64,000 nucleotides of DNA from Agrobacterium leguminum (GTDB lineage: Bacteria; Pseudomonadota; Alphaproteobacteria; Rhizobiales; Rhizobiaceae). Location: NCBI RefSeq assembly GCF_015704895.1, contig NZ_JADQWB010000008.1, positions 166,239 to 230,238 on the forward strand, given 5' to 3'. Both the position numbers and the translations under genes were made by a program. This document shows, one piece after another, positions 25,767 to 35,885 of the stretch; position 1 is the first letter of the stretch, and each line of letters begins with the position of its first letter. The notes beneath the pieces were generated by a model that ran no database searches, was not told where the DNA came from, and saw only the letters and a list, made by a program, of their open reading frames with translations.

Positions 25767-28034
25767 ATGTCCATTTCGCGCACGCATTCCGCGCTGCTTC
25801 TGTGCACTGCTATCTCTCTTCTGCCGCTTGCCGGCCCCGCGCTGGCACAGGATGCCGCGGCGCAGGCGGACGGCGCCACCACGCTTGAAAGGATCGTCGT
25901 CAAGGGCAAGCGCGTCAAAAGCGCCAATGCCGCCGCCGACACGCCGCTGGCGAGCCAGACCACGGCGGAAGACATCCGCAAGAAGGATATCGGCAATGTC
26001 CGCGATCTGGGCAATACCACCGAGCCGGGCGTCGATTTCATCGAATCCAAGCCCGGCAAACCGGGCGGCCTGTTCATCCGCGGTCTGGGCGGTGCGCGCG
26101 TTACGACGCTGATCGACAATATCCCCGTTCCCTTCTTCGAAAACTATGCGCGCGGCACCACCGCAACCACCAGCACAAGCGACACCAACAACAGCTATGA
26201 TTTCTCGTCCCTCTCCACCGTCGATGTGGTGCGCGGCGCGGATTCGAGCCGTATCGGGGCCGGCGCTCTCGGCGGTGCGCTGGTGCTACGCACGCTCGAG
26301 CCGGAAGACCTGATCGGGCCGGACAAGGATTGGGGCGGCGTTGCCAAGCTGACATATGACAGCGAAGACAAGAGCTTCGGCGGCTCCGTCGCCGTCGCCA
26401 AGAAAATCCAGAACACCTCCATCCTGTTCCAGGGCGGCTACAAGAAGGGCCATGAGCGCGACAGCCAGGGCACAGCCGATATCATCGGCGTGAACCGTAC
26501 CAAGGCCAATCCCCTCGACTACGACCAGTACAATCTGCTGTTCAAAATCCGCCAGGACCTCGAAGGCGGACACCGTATCGGGTTCACCGCCGAGCGCTTC
26601 AACCTCGACAGCGATTCCAACTTGAAAACGTTGCACGGTGTCAGCGCCGGCGGCGCCAATACCTACGCTCGCGACAATTATTGGGGTTACGACGACACCC
26701 GCCGCGAACGCCTCTCCTTCGACTATAGCTACGAGGCGCCGTCCACCGACGCGCTGATCGATGCCGCCAATCTCACCCTTTATTGGCAGCGGCTGATCAA
26801 GGATGCCGGCTCGTTCGGCGCACTGTCGAACAATACCCGCTACGAGCGTCACAACGAGATGGACGAAAGCTCTTTCGGTCTTGCGGGCGATACGTTGTCT
26901 GAGTTCACGACAGGTAATTTCAACCATCAGATCCGGTTCGGAGGCAATCTGCAGTTTTCCGATACGGAACAGTTCATCAACGCCATTCCGGTCAGCGCCT
27001 CGCAGGCCGATATCCCGAAAGTTGACGGCAGAAGGCTCGGCCTTTACCTTGATGATCGGATCGGTTTCGGCGATAGCGGCTTTGCACTGACGCCCGGTGT
27101 GCGTTTCGACTGGTACGATTACGATCCGAAGCGGACCAGCGATTTCAGCCGTAACACCGGCTCCACCCGGTTTGCCTTCCCCGACGGACAGAGCGATTCC
27201 CGCATTTCGCCGAAGCTTCTGGCAACCTATCAGCTGACGCCGGAAGTGGAACTGTTCGGCCAATGGTCAATGGCCTACCGCCCCCCGACCATCAACGAAG
27301 CCTATATCAACTTCACCAATGCCAACGGCGGATATGCCAATGTCGGCAATCCCAACCTGAAGCCGGAAACCGGAAACGGTTTTGAAATCGGCGCGAACTA
27401 CGCCGCCGACGATCTGACCGGCAGCCTTACCCTGTTCCATAACCAGTACAAGAACTTCATCGACGTCTACCGCACCACGACGACGGCGGTGACGACACCG
27501 GGCGTCGGCACCCCCGGCATGCTGATTACCTGGCGCAACCGCGCCGAAGTCGAAATTTCCGGCATGGAAGCCAAGGCCCGCAAGGACTTCGCCAACGGCG
27601 TCTTCCTGCACGGCTCGCTTGCCTATGCCTATGGCAAGGACAAGAACACCGGCGAATTCATCCGCAGCGTCGCCCCTTTCAAGTCCATTCTGGGCATCGG
27701 CTACGAACAGGAGCAATGGGGCGTCGATCTTTCGACCATCATCTCCGCCGGCATGCGCGAAGATGGAACGGCGACAAGCATAACCGGCTCCTCGTATCAG
27801 ACCTTCGATGCACCGGGATACGGTATCGTCAACCTCACCGGCTGGTGGGAGCCGGAACAAACCAAGGGCCTGCGCATTCAGGCGGGCATCTACAACGTCT
27901 TCGACAAGACCTATTGGAATGCCGTCGGCGTTCGCGATATCAGCACCACCGCGACCTCCTCGACGAACCAGCCGGTCGCCTTCTATTCCGAACCCGGACG
28001 CACCTTCAAAATCTCTCTGACCCAGAAATTCTAA
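25767..28034 (+). CDS. TonB-dependent outer-membrane receptor, hemoglobin/heme type
   Basis: 755 residues. Signal peptide cut after ALAQ (about residue 28), then a TonB-box-like TTLERIVVKGKR, a plug domain (GGLFIRGLGGARVTTLIDNIPV) and a 22-strand barrel ending in KISLTQKF with terminal Phe. FRAP- and NPNL-type motifs of heme receptors appear as QWSMAYRPPTINEAY and GNPNLKPETGNGFEIG. This matches the TonB-dependent hemoglobin/transferrin/lactoferrin family, like ShmR/HmuR of rhizobia. It would import heme iron with TonB-ExbBD. Tandem iron boxes upstream support iron control. Heme specificity is inferred. Confidence 0.9.
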   Translation: MSISRTHSALLLCTAISLLPLAGPALAQDAAAQADGATTLERIVVKGKRVKSANAAADTPLASQTTAEDIRKKDIGNVRDLGNTTEPGVDFIESKPGKPGGLFIRGLGGARVTTLIDNIPVPFFENYARGTTATTSTSDTNNSYDFSSLSTVDVVRGADSSRIGAGALGGALVLRTLEPEDLIGPDKDWGGVAKLTYDSEDKSFGGSVAVAKKIQNTSILFQGGYKKGHERDSQGTADIIGVNRTKANPLDYDQYNLLFKIRQDLEGGHRIGFTAERFNLDSDSNLKTLHGVSAGGANTYARDNYWGYDDTRRERLSFDYSYEAPSTDALIDAANLTLYWQRLIKDAGSFGALSNNTRYERHNEMDESSFGLAGDTLSEFTTGNFNHQIRFGGNLQFSDTEQFINAIPVSASQADIPKVDGRRLGLYLDDRIGFGDSGFALTPGVRFDWYDYDPKRTSDFSRNTGSTRFAFPDGQSDSRISPKLLATYQLTPEVELFGQWSMAYRPPTINEAYINFTNANGGYANVGNPNLKPETGNGFEIGANYAADDLTGSLTLFHNQYKNFIDVYRTTTTAVTTPGVGTPGMLITWRNRAEVEISGMEAKARKDFANGVFLHGSLAYAYGKDKNTGEFIRSVAPFKSILGIGYEQEQWGVDLSTIISAGMREDGTATSITGSSYQTFDAPGYGIVNLTGWWEPEQTKGLRIQAGIYNVFDKTYWNAVGVRDISTTATSSTNQPVAFYSEPGRTFKISLTQKF

Positions 28035-28062
28035 AACCGGGCAGAAACATCATCTCCAGTCG

Positions 28063-28088
28063 GGGCGGCCTTCGGGTCGCCCTTTTTT
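28063..28088 (+). terminator. Terminator of the receptor gene
   Basis: GGGCGGCC, loop TTCG, GGTCGCCC (8 base pairs with one wobble), then six T. It ends two bases before the stop of the convergent extensin-like gene. Confidence 0.9.
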
Positions 28089-28089
28089 A

Positions 28090-29013
28090 TCAGCGGCAAT
28101 AGAGATAACCGCCCTTGCGCTTCAGCACGTCGAGATGCAGGTGATCCTGATGGGTGGCGTCGCTGCCGGGCGAAAGAACCGTGCGGAAGAACAGGCAGGC
28201 GGCGGCCGTGATGGTGCGCTGGAAAGCGCCTTCCGGCGTTCCGTCCTCACCGCGCGGCTTCATCACCAGCGGCTCGCCCTTATCGAAGGCGATCGTGGAA
28301 ATATCGACGGCATTGCCCTTGGCATGTTCGGAAATCTTGCCGTTTTCCGCGCTGTTGCGGTTGCGGCAAATATAGGTCGAGGCATTGGCGATGGCCGTCA
28401 CCTTCTTTTCCGGCAGCGCAAGGGCTGCCGCCGGCAGCATCATCTCCTTTGTCCAGCGGGAAAGCGCAAGCGCGGTTTCGCAGCGCATGGTGCCCGATGG
28501 TTCCAGCTTGATGCCGGGCAGAACCACGGAAAGCTCGACAGGCGCTTCGATGCCGCAGCCCTGCTCCGCATCGCGGATCGGTTCAAGCTGCTTGAACTCG
28601 GCGCCGATATCCTTCAATGCGCCAAGGCATGCCTGAAGCGCGGCCGGATCTTCCGGCCTCACCGGCTCGGGCGGCTTCTCCTCCGGTTTTGCGGCGTCAA
28701 CGTCCGGTTTCCGTGGTTCGCCCTCCTCTTTGCCCTCACCCGCCTTATCCTCGACGCCTCTCTTGCTGTCATCGGACCCCTTGTCTGCTGACGTCTTGCC
28801 GTCATCCGGTTTCCGCTCTTCCGGGACCTGCGGTTTCGGGGCCGGTTTTGGCGCTTCCGCCGGACTTTGCGGCGGCTCGTCCGATGGCCTCTCCGAGGGG
28901 GTGGCGGATTGCCCCTCGCCCGGTTTCGGTTGCGGCACCGGCACCTGCGCCGGCGGTTCAGAGGCGGAAATCAATGCGAGGGTGGTTACCAGAAGACACA
29001 GGCGATGAAGCAT
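28090..29013 (-). CDS. Extensin-like C-terminal domain protein (probable periplasmic peptidase-fold)
   Basis: 307 residues from the ATG at 29013. A hydrophobic signal segment (LCLLVTTLALISA) is followed by about 115 residues of Pro/Glu/Lys-rich linker, then the extensin-like domain (about 125-307): CGIEAPVELSVVLPGIKLEPSGTMRC, ISEHAKGNAVDIST and ATHQDHLHLDV. The pattern SxHxxGxAxD followed by HxDHxH matches the zinc site of LAS-type D,D-peptidases (VanX/MepA fold). A cell-wall peptidase role is inferred; the family is mostly unstudied. The start at 29115 would add a non-secreted extension. Confidence 0.82.
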   Translation of the reverse strand: MLHRLCLLVTTLALISASEPPAQVPVPQPKPGEGQSATPSERPSDEPPQSPAEAPKPAPKPQVPEERKPDDGKTSADKGSDDSKRGVEDKAGEGKEEGEPRKPDVDAAKPEEKPPEPVRPEDPAALQACLGALKDIGAEFKQLEPIRDAEQGCGIEAPVELSVVLPGIKLEPSGTMRCETALALSRWTKEMMLPAAALALPEKKVTAIANASTYICRNRNSAENGKISEHAKGNAVDISTIAFDKGEPLVMKPRGEDGTPEGAFQRTITAAACLFFRTVLSPGSDATHQDHLHLDVLKRKGGYLYCR

Positions 29014-29094
29014 TTTTCGGGGCACTCCTGACCGTTTCGGCAGGAGTGCAACGCCGCGACGGCCCGTAAGGTTCATTCCCTCACCGAAATCCGC

Positions 29095-29123
29095 TTGCCA
29101 AGGCGGATCGTGCACGCTAACAA
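29095..29123 (+). promoter_or_regulatory. Promoter of trpL-trpE(G)
   Basis: TTGCCA (29095-29100), 17 bases, TAACAA (29118-29123), then 7 bases to the trpL ATG. The transcript is expected to begin at or next to the AUG, as reported for the leaderless trpL of Sinorhizobium meliloti. Confidence 0.75.
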
Positions 29124-29130
29124 TTTTCCC

Positions 29131-29190
29131 ATGAACATCGTGTCTAAGAACATTGCTAACTGGTGGTGGGGCAGCTTTTCGCGGCCTTGA
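29131..29190 (+). CDS. trpL: trp leader peptide
   Basis: 19 residues, MNIVSKNIANWWWGSFSRP, with three consecutive tryptophan codons. Ribosome stalling at these codons when tryptophan is scarce prevents formation of the terminator at 29216-29246 and lets trpE(G) be transcribed. In S. meliloti the attenuated transcript (rnTrpL) and the peptide also act in trans as regulators; Agrobacterium homologues are described in the same literature. No ribosome site precedes the ATG. Too short for standard gene calling. Confidence 0.93.
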   Translation: MNIVSKNIANWWWGSFSRP

Positions 29191-29215
29191 CCAGTCATGT
29201 CTTCAGACAAAGTCC

Positions 29216-29246
29216 AAGCCGCCCGAATTTTCAGGCGGCTTTTTTG
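29216..29246 (+). terminator. Attenuator terminator of trpE(G)
   Basis: AAGCCGCC (29216-29223) pairs with GGCGGCTT (29234-29241) and is followed by a run of T to 29245. It lies 25 bases after trpL and about 100 bases before trpE(G). Confidence 0.92.
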
Positions 29247-29349
29247 TTATTTTGCCGCCTGTCATCGGGCTTGAACAACAGAAAGCATGCGCGCAAAAGT
29301 GCTTGGCGGTTTTGCGATAACGACATGCGAAAAAACGAGTACGAAAGAA

Positions 29350-31539
29350 ATGGTAACGATCATTCAGGATGACGGCGCGGAAACCTACGAGACGAAAGGC
29401 GGCATCAAGGTCAGCCGAAAGCGTCGGCCCGCCGATTACGCCAGCGCCATCGATAATTATATCGAAAAGCTCGATTCCCATCGCGGCGCGGTTTTTTCGT
29501 CCAACTATGAATATCCGGGCCGTTACACCCGCTGGGATACGGCCATCGTCGATCCGCCGCTCGGCATTTCCTGTTTCGGCCGCAAGATGTGGATCGAGGC
29601 CTATAATGGCCGCGGCGAAGTGCTGCTTTCCTTCATCACTGAAAAGCTGAAGGCGACGCCCGATCTCACGCTTGGCGCTTCCACCACGCGCCGTCTCGAT
29701 CTCACCGTCAACGAGCCGGACCGCGTTTTCACCGAAGAAGAACGCTCGAAAATCCCGACCGTCTTCACGGCGCTGCGCGCCATCGTCGACCTCTTTTATT
29801 CGAATGCGGATTCGGCCATCGGCCTGTTCGGCGCCTTCGGTTACGATCTCGCCTTCCAGTTCGACGCGATCAAGCTGTCGCTTTCGCGCCCGGAAGACCA
29901 GCGCGACATGGTGCTGTTTCTGCCCGACGAAATCCTCGTCGTCGACCACTATTCCGCCAAGGCCTGGATCGACCGCTACGATTTCGAAAAGGGCGGCGTG
30001 ACGACGGACGGCAAGTCCTCCGATATTGCGCCCGATCCCTTCAAGACCACGGACACGATTCCGCCCAAGGGCGATCACCGTCCCGGCGAATATTCCGAAC
30101 TGGTGGTGAAGGCCAAGGAAAGCTTCCGCCGCGGCGATCTGTTCGAGGTCGTTCCCGGCCAGAAATTCATGGAGCGTTGCGAGAGCAATCCGTCGGCGAT
30201 TTCGCGCCGCCTGAAGGCGATCAATCCTTCGCCCTATTCCTTCTTCATCAATCTCGGCCATCAGGAATATCTGGTCGGCGCTTCGCCGGAAATGTTCGTG
30301 CGTGTCTCCGGCCGCCGCATCGAGACCTGCCCGATTTCCGGCACCATCAAGCGTGGCGACGATCCGATTGCCGATAGCGAGCAGATCCTGAAACTGCTCA
30401 ATTCGAAGAAGGACGAATCCGAACTCACCATGTGCTCGGATGTGGACCGTAACGACAAGAGCCGCGTCTGCGAGCCGGGTTCGGTGAAGGTCATCGGCCG
30501 CCGCCAGATCGAGATGTATTCGCGCCTCATCCACACGGTGGACCACATTGAAGGCCGCCTGCGCGATGACATGGACGCCTTTGACGGCTTCCTCAGCCAC
30601 GCCTGGGCCGTCACCGTCACCGGTGCACCGAAGCTGTGGGCCATGCGCTTCATCGAAGGCCATGAGAAGAGCCCGCGCGCCTGGTATGGCGGCGCCATCG
30701 GCATGGTCGGTTTCAACGGTGACATGAATACGGGGCTGACGCTGCGCACCATCCGCATCAAGGACGGCATTGCCGAGGTGCGTGCGGGTGCAACGCTGCT
30801 CAACGATTCCAATCCGCAGGAAGAAGAAGCCGAAACCGAACTGAAGGCATCCGCCATGATCGCCGCCATTCGCGATGCGAAAGCCACCAACGCCGCTTCC
30901 ACCAAGCGCGACGCCGCCAAGGTGGGCACCGGTGTGAAGATCCTGCTCGTCGACCACGAAGACAGTTTCGTGCACACGCTAGCGAATTATTTCCGCCAGA
31001 CGGGCGCGACCGTCTCCACCGTCAGAACGCCGGTTGCGGCAGAGGTGTTCGATCGCTTCCAGCCCGATCTCGTCGTGCTGTCTCCCGGACCGGGCAGCCC
31101 GACAGATTTCGACTGCAAGGCGACGATCAAGGCCGCCCGCGCCCGCGAACTGCCGATCTTCGGTGTCTGCCTCGGCCTTCAGGCACTGGCGGAAGCCTAT
31201 GGCGGCGAACTTCGCCAGCTTGCGGTGCCGATGCACGGCAAGCCCTCACGCATCCGCGTGCTGGAACCGGGCCTCGTCTTCTCCGGTCTCGGCAAGGAAG
31301 TGACCGTTGGCCGTTACCACTCGATCTTCGCCGACCCCTCCACCCTTCCGCGTGATTTCATCATCACGGCGGAAAGCGAGGATGGCACGATCATGGGCAT
31401 CGAACACGCCAAGGAACCGGTGGCCGCCGTTCAGTTCCACCCGGAATCGATCATGACGCTCGGCCAGGACGCCGGCATGCGCATGATCGAAAATGTCGTG
31501 GTGCATCTGACCCGCAAGGCGAAGACGAAGGCGGCATGA
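29350..31539 (+). CDS. trpE: Anthranilate synthase, fused TrpE-TrpG
   Basis: 729 residues from the ATG at 29350, the same length as the S. meliloti fused enzyme; the upstream ATG at 29287 adds a poor N-terminus. Residues 1-510 are the chorismate-binding TrpE part ([60 protein letters not shown]). From about 540 is the glutamine amidotransferase TrpG part: [32 protein letters not shown], Cys607 in [16 protein letters not shown] and FHPESIMT with the His-Glu. The enzyme makes anthranilate from chorismate and glutamine. Regulated by trpL attenuation and by Trp feedback in this family. Confidence 0.97.
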   Translation: MVTIIQDDGAETYETKGGIKVSRKRRPADYASAIDNYIEKLDSHRGAVFSSNYEYPGRYTRWDTAIVDPPLGISCFGRKMWIEAYNGRGEVLLSFITEKLKATPDLTLGASTTRRLDLTVNEPDRVFTEEERSKIPTVFTALRAIVDLFYSNADSAIGLFGAFGYDLAFQFDAIKLSLSRPEDQRDMVLFLPDEILVVDHYSAKAWIDRYDFEKGGVTTDGKSSDIAPDPFKTTDTIPPKGDHRPGEYSELVVKAKESFRRGDLFEVVPGQKFMERCESNPSAISRRLKAINPSPYSFFINLGHQEYLVGASPEMFVRVSGRRIETCPISGTIKRGDDPIADSEQILKLLNSKKDESELTMCSDVDRNDKSRVCEPGSVKVIGRRQIEMYSRLIHTVDHIEGRLRDDMDAFDGFLSHAWAVTVTGAPKLWAMRFIEGHEKSPRAWYGGAIGMVGFNGDMNTGLTLRTIRIKDGIAEVRAGATLLNDSNPQEEEAETELKASAMIAAIRDAKATNAASTKRDAAKVGTGVKILLVDHEDSFVHTLANYFRQTGATVSTVRTPVAAEVFDRFQPDLVVLSPGPGSPTDFDCKATIKAARARELPIFGVCLGLQALAEAYGGELRQLAVPMHGKPSRIRVLEPGLVFSGLGKEVTVGRYHSIFADPSTLPRDFIITAESEDGTIMGIEHAKEPVAAVQFHPESIMTLGQDAGMRMIENVVVHLTRKAKTKAA

Positions 31540-32048
31540 TGGCTGCTGCCGACGCCATCAGCATCGAACCCATCCGGGCGGAGCACGTTGAGAGCTTTCA
31601 CCGTGCTCTCGATGCGGTGTCGCGCGAGCGGAAATATCTGAGCTTTCTGGAGGCGCCGCCGCTCGATTCGGTCCGCGCCTTCGTTCTCGACATGATCGAA
31701 AACGACCATCCGCAATTCGTGGCGATTGCGGATGGCAAGGTGGTCGGCTGGTGCGATATTCGCCGCGAGAGCAGACCCACCCATGCCCATCGCGGCACGC
31801 TCGGCATGGGCATCCTGCCCGCCTATCGCGACAAGGGGCTGGGCGGACGGCTGATGCGGCAGACGCTCGATGCCGCGCGTCAATGCGGGCTGCACCGCGT
31901 GGAGCTGAGCGTGCATGCGGACAATACGAGAGCAATCGCGCTTTATGAAAAGATCGGTTTTGTGCATGAAGGCCGGGGCCGTGACACCGTTCTGATCGAC
32001 GGGCGTTACATCGACAGCCTGAACATGGCGATCATCTTCGGCAACTAA
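31536..32048 (+). CDS. GNAT-family N-acetyltransferase
   Basis: 170 residues. Conserved GNAT parts are present: [47 protein letters not shown], where [10 protein letters not shown] is the acetyl-CoA P-loop (Q/RxxGxG/A), then [24 protein letters not shown], a motif of RimJ/RimL- or PhnO-like acetyltransferases. Substrate unknown. Its start overlaps the trpE(G) stop by four bases (ATGA), so it is co-translated with anthranilate synthase; the link to tryptophan synthesis may be only positional. It converges with and slightly overlaps the HD-GYP gene. Confidence 0.85.
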   Translation: MMAAADAISIEPIRAEHVESFHRALDAVSRERKYLSFLEAPPLDSVRAFVLDMIENDHPQFVAIADGKVVGWCDIRRESRPTHAHRGTLGMGILPAYRDKGLGGRLMRQTLDAARQCGLHRVELSVHADNTRAIALYEKIGFVHEGRGRDTVLIDGRYIDSLNMAIIFGN

Positions 32049-32989
32049 CCCCTCGGCAGCGAGGCGGAAATGCACAGCGCGAATTTCTTCAGCAACTGCA
32101 TATCGAAATGCCCTTCCCGCCGCAGCATCCAGGTCAGCGCGTCATTCGCCGTCCACGGCTTCTTGTAGGGCCTGACCGAGGTGATGGCGTCATAGACGTC
32201 GCAAATCGCCGCGATACGCGCATAGAGGCTGATCTGGCTGCCCGCACGGCCGCTTGGATAACCGCCGCCATCCATCCGCTCATGATGATTGAAGCAGACA
32301 TCGAGCACCATCTCGGGCATCTGCGCGTTGCGCGACAATATATCCCGGCCGAATGCGGGATGGAGATTGATGATTTCCCGCTCGCTGGCGCTCAACCCTT
32401 CCGCCTTGTTAAGGATCGATGAGGGGATTTCCACCTTGCCGATATCATGCAGCAACCCGCTGATGCCGAGCAGATTGACCGTTCCCCTGTCGAGCCCGAG
32501 ATAATTGCCGAAGAGGATCATCAGCCCGCTGACGGAGACCGAGTGCACGAAGGTCGTTTCGTCTTTCGATTTCAGGCGGGTAACCCCGATGAAAATCGCC
32601 GGGTTCGACTGCACGGCATCGGAAATCTTGCCCGCCGCCGCAGCCATGCCCTTCAGCGAAACAACGCCGCCGGCCTCTGCGGAAGCAAAGGTCTCGGCAA
32701 TCGTATCGGCGGCCGAGCGTACGGCGTGGGTGACGGCAGCGACGGTTTCCGGGCAATTGCCCGGTTGCGGCGAAACCGCCGCAGAACGCGCGCTGCCTTC
32801 GGTATCGTATCCCTTGGCCGTGTTGATGACGATGCTTTCGGCGCCGCTTGATTTCAATTGACGCATTAATTCCTCGTGCCGCAAAAGAAAGCGGTGCCGT
32901 TTTAAAAATCCCTGGTTCGAAAGCGTTCCTTCGACCGCTTCGATAAACATGCCAATCGTCAGTTGCTGGGTGGAAATTCGTTTGAGCAT
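32045..32989 (-). CDS. HD-GYP domain cyclic-di-GMP phosphodiesterase
   Basis: 314 residues. The N-terminal part (about 1-130) matches the DUF3391-like segment often joined to HD-GYP proteins; the HD-GYP domain follows at about 140-310. The metal residues are intact: LLHDIGKVEIP with His181-Asp182, NHHERMDGGGYP with HHE at 235-237 and the GYP-type signature at 241-245, and CDVYDAITSVRPYKK. This enzyme class hydrolyses cyclic di-GMP to GMP or pGpG and so affects biofilm and motility. No sensor input other than the N-terminus is seen. The gene stands alone, with an AT-rich upstream region shared with ade. Confidence 0.92.
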   Translation of the reverse strand: MLKRISTQQLTIGMFIEAVEGTLSNQGFLKRHRFLLRHEELMRQLKSSGAESIVINTAKGYDTEGSARSAAVSPQPGNCPETVAAVTHAVRSAADTIAETFASAEAGGVVSLKGMAAAAGKISDAVQSNPAIFIGVTRLKSKDETTFVHSVSVSGLMILFGNYLGLDRGTVNLLGISGLLHDIGKVEIPSSILNKAEGLSASEREIINLHPAFGRDILSRNAQMPEMVLDVCFNHHERMDGGGYPSGRAGSQISLYARIAAICDVYDAITSVRPYKKPWTANDALTWMLRREGHFDMQLLKKFALCISASLPRG

Positions 32990-33267
32990 CAGATGCTTTT
33001 ATTTTCCTTCCCGGGAATGATAACCTGAAACCGTAATTCGTAAAAATGTCGGCACGCAACCGGCTAAACTATAAAGGTGAAGTCAAGCCTTCCCAAACCT
33101 GCCTAAACTTGCACCTCGGAAGATTAGATAACACAAATATGAAAATTTTTTACTCTGGATATATTAAAAACTCAAAGAATCAATCCGAATAGACCAAGAA
33201 ACAACCATAGAATGTAAATAGTGAAAATTCTCGCATACGACGTAAATCAGGAGCCGAAGAAACCCGC

Positions 33268-34962
33268 ATGAATTCCAGACTTGAAACGCGCATCGATCAG
33301 GGTACGGGCCGTGAACCGGCGGACATGGTTCTCAAGGGCGGACGCTTCTTCGACCTCGTCACCGGAGAACTCGTCGCTTCGGATATCGCCATCTGTGGCG
33401 ACACCATCGTCGGCACCTGCGAGAACTACAAGGGGCGACAGGAAATCGACATTTCCGGAAAGATCGTCGTTCCGGGTTTCATCGATACGCATCTCCATAT
33501 CGAATCGTCGCTGGTGACACCGCACGAGTTCGACCGCTGCGTTTTGCCCTATGGCGTTACCACCGCCATTTGCGACCCGCATGAGATCGCCAATGTTCTG
33601 GGCGTGGAGGGACTTCAGTTCTTCCTCGACAGCGCCATGGAAACCATCATGGACATCCGGGTGCAGCTCTCCTCCTGCGTGCCCGCCACCCATCTGGAAA
33701 CCGCCGGCGCCGATCTGCCCATCGAAAAGCTGTTGCCGTTTCGCAATCATCCAAAGGTCATCGGGCTTGCCGAATTCATGAATTTTCCGGGCGTCATCCA
33801 CAAGGATCCGGTGTGCATGGCGAAGCTCGAGGCCTTTCAGGGCCAGCATATCGACGGGCATGCACCGCTTCTCTCCGGTACGGCGCTGAACGGCTATCTC
33901 GCCGCCGGCATCCGCACCGAACATGAATGCACGAGCGCGACTGAGGCGCTGGAGAAAATCCGCAAGGGTATGCATATTCTGGTACGCGAAGGCTCGGTCT
34001 CGAAGGACCTGCACGCCCTGATGCCGATCATCACCGAGCGCCTGTCGCCCTATCTGGCCCTCTGCACGGATGACCGCAACCCGCTCGACATCGCCGAACA
34101 GGGCCATCTCGACTATATGATCCGCACGGCGATCGCCAGCGGCGTGGAACCGCTCGCCATCTACCGCGCCGCCTCGATTTCCGCCGCAAAAGCCTTCGGC
34201 CTGCGCGACCGCGGCCTTGTCGCACCGGGCTGGCGCGCCGATCTCGTGATCGTCGACAGCCTGCAGAACTGCAAGGCAAGCATGGTGCTCTCCGGCGGCA
34301 GGATCGTCGATGACGCCCTTTTTGCCACGCGCAAATCGGTCGCACCCGTCGGCCTCGACAGCGTCAAGGCAAGACCCGTGCTCGCTTCCCATTTCGGCGT
34401 GCCGGTTACGGAAGGCGAAAGCCCGGTCATGGGCGTGCTTCCCGGCAAGATCATTACCGAGCACCGCCGCTACAGGCTGCCGACGGATGGCAACCAGACC
34501 ACCGTCGATCTTGCGAACGACATCATCAAGGTCGCCGTCATCGAACGCCACGGCAAGAACGGCAACCATGCCAATGGTTTCGTTCAGGGCTTCGGCCTGA
34601 AAAAGGGCGCCATCGCCTCCACCGTCGGCCACGACAGCCACAATATCTGCGTTGTCGGCGTGAGCGAAGACGACATGGCGCTGGCCGCCAACCGGCTCGG
34701 CGAAATCAAGGGCGGCTTCGTGGTGGTGGAAGACGGCAGGGTGACGGGCGAGATCGCTTTGCCCGTCGCCGGGCTGATGAGCCTCGAACCCTATGAGACC
34801 GTTCGCGATACGCTGCACACGCTTAGAAAAGCAGCCTATGCGCTCGGCACGACGCTGGAAGAACCCTTCCTGCAGGTCGCCTTCCTGCCCCTGCCCGTCA
34901 TCCCGCATCTGAAGATTTCCGATATGGGCATGGTGGATGTGGACCGGTTTGCGCTGATCTGA
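33268..34962 (+). CDS. ade: Adenine deaminase
   Basis: 564 residues. The enzyme converts adenine to hypoxanthine. Metal-binding HLH at residues 75-77 ([12 protein letters not shown]), [24 protein letters not shown], and [23 protein letters not shown] are the family landmarks; a C-terminal lobe (about 400-564) with [24 protein letters not shown] is typical of the Ade-type enzyme rather than the adenosine-deaminase type. AGGAG lies 18 bases before the ATG, a little distant. Its product feeds the xanthine dehydrogenase and urate route at 52-61 kb. Confidence 0.95.
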   Translation: MNSRLETRIDQGTGREPADMVLKGGRFFDLVTGELVASDIAICGDTIVGTCENYKGRQEIDISGKIVVPGFIDTHLHIESSLVTPHEFDRCVLPYGVTTAICDPHEIANVLGVEGLQFFLDSAMETIMDIRVQLSSCVPATHLETAGADLPIEKLLPFRNHPKVIGLAEFMNFPGVIHKDPVCMAKLEAFQGQHIDGHAPLLSGTALNGYLAAGIRTEHECTSATEALEKIRKGMHILVREGSVSKDLHALMPIITERLSPYLALCTDDRNPLDIAEQGHLDYMIRTAIASGVEPLAIYRAASISAAKAFGLRDRGLVAPGWRADLVIVDSLQNCKASMVLSGGRIVDDALFATRKSVAPVGLDSVKARPVLASHFGVPVTEGESPVMGVLPGKIITEHRRYRLPTDGNQTTVDLANDIIKVAVIERHGKNGNHANGFVQGFGLKKGAIASTVGHDSHNICVVGVSEDDMALAANRLGEIKGGFVVVEDGRVTGEIALPVAGLMSLEPYETVRDTLHTLRKAAYALGTTLEEPFLQVAFLPLPVIPHLKISDMGMVDVDRFALI

Positions 34963-35010
34963 CGGTGGCTTGCCGACCGGAGGCAGTGGAAAACGCTCAA
35001 TCCGCGTTTT

Positions 35011-35030
35011 GAGGCCGCGAGAGCGGCCTC
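35011..35030. terminator. Hairpin at the convergent ends of ade and a hypothetical gene
   Basis: GAGGCCGC, loop GAGA, GCGGCCTC: 8 base pairs, overlapping the stop codon of the minus-strand gene ending at 35029. On the plus strand it follows ade by about 50 bases but has only a weak T tail. Confidence 0.5.
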
Positions 35031-35580
35031 ATGCTTTCGTCTCCGAAGGCCAGGTGACGTAATAATATTTGCCCGCGACCCTGCCAAAATAGGCGTGTTT
35101 TCCCGTCGCCTTGTCGACATAGCTGCCGCTTCCATCCTTGGAAAGCTCGCCGTCTTCGCTGCGCTTCAGCTGCGTGTTGAGGAAATCCACCCAGTTGGTC
35201 TTGGCGATGTCAGTGGCTGTCGTCGGCTTGGCGTTTTTCTGGTTCGGATCCCACGCATTAATCGTTTTGCCCTGGGTGGGGTTCGAAACCTGCAAGGCCC
35301 CACGCTCGAGAGCACTCATCATCGACCGGGCGCGCAGATATTGCGCCGGATCGTCCCCCGCCAGGGAAAGCTTGGCCCTCAGATTCCGCATGAAGGCGGG
35401 CGATGCGATATAATCGGCTGACGAGGTTTTGGGGGCTGGTTTCGGTGTGGATGCGCGGGCTGCCGATTGTCCGGAAAGGAAAACCTCTCGGATGGATGGA
35501 AGGGCGGCCTTGGCTTTGGCGCGCGGCGAGGTGGAATTCGCGGTATTGGGCTGATTGAAATTCTTGATTGAAACGGACAT
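35029..35580 (-). CDS. Hypothetical protein with disordered N-terminus
   Basis: 183 residues, no recognised family. The first 55 residues are low complexity, rich in Asn, Ser, Ala, Pro and Lys; a compact region (about 57-110, SPAFMRNLRAKLSLAGDDPAQYLRARSMMSALERG) and a C-terminal part with Tyr/Gly (about 150-180, GSGSYVDKATGKHAYFGRVAGKYYYV) follow. There is no signal peptide or membrane segment. The region upstream is AT-rich and contains no other gene. A role in secretion or motility is possible from the disordered N-terminus but cannot be supported. The reading frame has normal codon bias for the window. Confidence 0.6.
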   Translation of the reverse strand: MSVSIKNFNQPNTANSTSPRAKAKAALPSIREVFLSGQSAARASTPKPAPKTSSADYIASPAFMRNLRAKLSLAGDDPAQYLRARSMMSALERGALQVSNPTQGKTINAWDPNQKNAKPTTATDIAKTNWVDFLNTQLKRSEDGELSKDGSGSYVDKATGKHAYFGRVAGKYYYVTWPSETKA

Positions 35581-35885
35581 GACAATCCCTGCTTCACTTT
35601 ATGGGTGGAGACCGAAAAATCTGTAGGTTTCAATGATTAATACTGGAAGCTTGCCCAAGGCTCGCCAAAAGCGAAGTAAATATGAAATAATTACTTCATT
35701 TCTGTCATTAATACGAATATATATAAGTTTTAATCGTGAATTAATTAAAATTGAAGATATTATAAAATTCATCAATACTTAAATAATACTATTCCCATCC
35801 AAGATGCGATCATGGCGCCGCATTTGATCGTCAGAACGCACCCGCAATGTCTGATATTATTCCATGGCCGAACAGTGCCGGGAGG
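35581..35885. other. 305-base AT-rich intergenic region
   Basis: No gene seen. The stretch 35640-35810 is almost all A/T, unlike the surrounding genes, and holds the promoter of the hypothetical gene (reading minus). No operator was recognised. Confidence 0.5.

Noticed and set aside
29203..30975. Long minus-strand frame (590 codons) opposite trpE(G)
   Set aside because: Same reason: trpE(G) is clear, the antisense has no recognisable motif.
33247..34908. Minus-strand frame (553 codons) opposite ade
   Set aside because: ade has all family motifs; the antisense frame lacks any.
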